Positions 5,318 to 6,689 of a stretch of 6,689 bases of DNA are shown piece after piece. This DNA comes from Acidobacteriota bacterium. Lineage in GTDB: Bacteria > Acidobacteriota > Terriglobia > UBA7540. The notes below the pieces were generated by a model, which made no database searches, had not been told where the DNA came from, and saw only the letters and a list, made by a program, of their open reading frames with translations. The position numbers were made by a program, and so were the translations under genes. Location of the stretch: contig JAKAWO010000165.1 in NCBI GenBank assembly GCA_021827255.1, positions 1 to 6,689 on the forward strand, given 5' to 3'. Numbering within the stretch: position 1 is the first letter of the stretch; each line of letters opens with the position of its first letter.

Positions 5318-6412
5318 TTGGCAGCCCCAACGGCGCCCAATTCGACTTGGCGGGGGCGGGTTAAACCGCCCCGCTTTGCAATGCTGGAGTCGTCGCCGGT
5401 GGAGCGCCGCCGGCGCCGCATAGCTTTTGCTCTGAGCCCGCTGCTGGAAGTAACTGGGGTAGTAATTTTGCTCGTGGTAGCGGCAGTGCTCCCTCCCGCC
5501 TGGCCCGAACCGCCCAGCGAATCCACGTACCAAGTCGTGAACTTAGTTGCGCCTCCTCTGGAGCCCCCGCCCGCGCCGAAGCCTGTCCATTTGCGTGTGC
5601 CGCCAATGCGCCCGCTCGCGACGGCCCCGAAGCTGCCGCCGATCCGGGTTCCTCGCCTGGAAGCGCGGCGCGTCGTTCCTCCGCGAGTGCATCTGCGCCC
5701 TCTGGCGATGCCAAAACCAACGGTCACGCCGCGCCTTGCGGTCGTCCAGCCGCCTCGCCCAATGCCAAGGGTGCATTTGGGGATGCTCAGCAGTGGCAGT
5801 TCCGCAAAGCCCACGGTCCGCCTTCCGGCGGCCAAAGTTCAGACGGGCGGTTTTGGCAGCCCGGCGGGGATTACCGGCCAAAACCTGGGTGGCAGCAAGG
5901 GCAACGTCCCACGGTTGGGCTCGTTTGGTTTGCCGAGCGGCCCAGGCTACGGCAACGGCACCGGCGGAGCAAAAGGAGTTCGCGGAGTCGTAGCGAGCGC
6001 TGGTTTTGGCAACGGCGTTGCCATTCCTCGCGGTATGGATTCGGACGCCCCCGGGCAAGGTGTGGTTCAGCAAAGCGGATTTGGCAATGCCATCGCGGGA
6101 GCCCCCGATCGGCGCTCGAACCTTGCCCAGGCCAGGCCGAGTTTTCAGCCCGCCGTCATTCTTTCCAAGCCTGATCCGGTTTATCCGAGTGAGGCGCGGC
6201 GGCTGCGCATTGAAGGGGTAGTTTTGCTGGATGTGATCTTTCAGGCGGATGGCCGCGCTCGCGTCGTGCGGGTGGTGCGCGGGTTGGGCCACGGTTTGGA
6301 TCAATCCGCGGTTCAGGCCGCCGAGCATATTGTGTTCCGCCCGGCGCGCCGCCAAGGACGGCCGGTCAACTCAGAGGCTATTGCCCGCATCGTGTTTAGG
6401 CTGGCCTATTAG
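5318..6412 (+). CDS. TonB-family energy transducer with proline-rich and GFG-repeat linker
   Basis: About 364 residues. A basic cytoplasmic N-terminus (about 1-36, ending in RRRRR) precedes one transmembrane helix (about 37-60). A Pro-rich periplasmic linker follows (about 61-175, with three VHL motifs), then a Gly-rich stretch (about 178-262) with recurring GFG units. The C-terminal TonB domain (about 275-364) starts at KPDPVYPSEARRLRIEGVV, contains 'VIFQADGRARVVRVVRGLG' and ends in FRLAY. TonB proteins carry proton-motive-force energy from ExbB/ExbD to outer-membrane receptors; neither partner gene is here. The start is uncertain. TTG 5318 has GAGG (5308-5311) at a proper six-base spacing and was preferred over TTG 5315. 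ATG 5381 (residue 22) has no Shine-Dalgarno but begins just before the basic segment and could be the true start. A secreted protein gene follows 22 bp after the stop codon, probably in the same operon. Confidence 0.85.
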   Translation: MAAPTAPNSTWRGRVKPPRFAMLESSPVERRRRRIAFALSPLLEVTGVVILLVVAAVLPPAWPEPPSESTYQVVNLVAPPLEPPPAPKPVHLRVPPMRPLATAPKLPPIRVPRLEARRVVPPRVHLRPLAMPKPTVTPRLAVVQPPRPMPRVHLGMLSSGSSAKPTVRLPAAKVQTGGFGSPAGITGQNLGGSKGNVPRLGSFGLPSGPGYGNGTGGAKGVRGVVASAGFGNGVAIPRGMDSDAPGQGVVQQSGFGNAIAGAPDRRSNLAQARPSFQPAVILSKPDPVYPSEARRLRIEGVVLLDVIFQADGRARVVRVVRGLGHGLDQSAVQAAEHIVFRPARRQGRPVNSEAIARIVFRLAY

Positions 6413-6434
6413 GCGCGGTTAAGGAGAGACATTT

Positions 6435-6689
6435 ATGCGGTGGCTCAAGGTATTAGGGAACCTTCTTTTGGTGGGGACATCGGCCTTGCCCCTGGTGGCG
6501 CAAGTCAGGGCACAGAATCAGGCGTCGAGTTACGTTAATCAGCTCGTGGACCGCATCACGGCGAACGAGAATCACCTGGTACGATCCTTTGCCGTTTACA
6601 CGCCGCGAGTTGAAACCTACATTCAGGAATTCCGGCGCGATCGGAACGACCAAACTTTTGGGCCGCAGGTCATCCGCGACGCCTACTTC
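6435..6689 (+). CDS. Secreted protein of unknown function, N-terminal fragment cut by the window edge
   Basis: Eighty-five codons are open to the last base, with no stop, so the gene continues beyond the window. It starts at ATG 6435 behind a strong AAGGAG (6421-6426) with eight bases spacing. The N-terminus MRWLKVLGNLLLVGTSALPL is a typical Sec signal peptide: Arg/Lys, a hydrophobic core, and a likely cut near Ala-Gln at about residue 26 in VRAQNQ. The exported part begins with a helical-looking, charged segment (VNQLVDRITANENHLVRSF) followed by 'YTPRVETYIQEFRRDRND'. I recall similar 'TP.VETYIQ' proteins from Acidobacteria annotated as hypothetical, but cannot name a function. The 22-bp gap after the TonB-like gene argues for co-transcription and an envelope role. 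Confidence 0.82.
   Translation, partial: MRWLKVLGNLLLVGTSALPLVAQVRAQNQASSYVNQLVDRITANENHLVRSFAVYTPRVETYIQEFRRDRNDQTFGPQVIRDAYF

Noticed and set aside
5543..6355. Minus-strand open frame of 270 codons opposite the TonB-like gene
   Set aside because: It is the complement of a proven coding frame; its sequence shows only Ala/Arg-rich shadow composition.

Overview
The window reads as chromosomal DNA from a GC-rich Gram-negative-type (diderm) bacterium, most likely an Acidobacteriota member. Pointers are the short cysteine-free type IV pilin ending in a 'YTDESGVIR' stretch, a TonB-like protein whose long linker is rich in Pro and then Gly, and a secreted 'YTPRVETYIQ' protein at the right edge. 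This placement rests on remembered family resemblance, not on a search. No rRNA, tRNA, CRISPR array, insertion sequence or phage gene is visible. Most of the window is ordinary core-type content; the least described material is small proteins and regulatory DNA.

Left part (1-3731), all on the minus strand and read right to left: an uncharacterised membrane-anchored protein with eight cysteines (3138-3731); a TgpA-type membrane transglutaminase (853-3063); a regulated intergenic stretch; then a type IV pilin (78-587) followed by a clear intrinsic terminator (16-48). The pilin has its own near-consensus sigma-54 promoter (650-666) and an 8-bp-arm inverted repeat (775-797) about 147 bp upstream of the predicted start point, where an NtrC/PilR-type activator would bind. 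Pilin expression is therefore probably independent of the transglutaminase gene.

Middle (3732-4897): a 253-bp divergent region holds a CRP-like operator (3782-3797), a terminator-like hairpin (3880-3914) and a weak candidate promoter. The plus strand then carries an L-rhamnose mutarotase (rhaM, 3985-4308) and, 55 bp later, an isoprenylcysteine-methyltransferase-like membrane protein that appears to lack its usual C-terminal tail. No other rhamnose gene is present.

Right part (4898-6689): about 420 bp with no convincing gene but two hairpins, then a TonB-family energy transducer (about 5318-6412) and, 22 bp after its stop codon and behind a strong ribosome-binding site, the start of a secreted protein that runs off the window (6435-6689). 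These two probably form an operon acting at the cell envelope.
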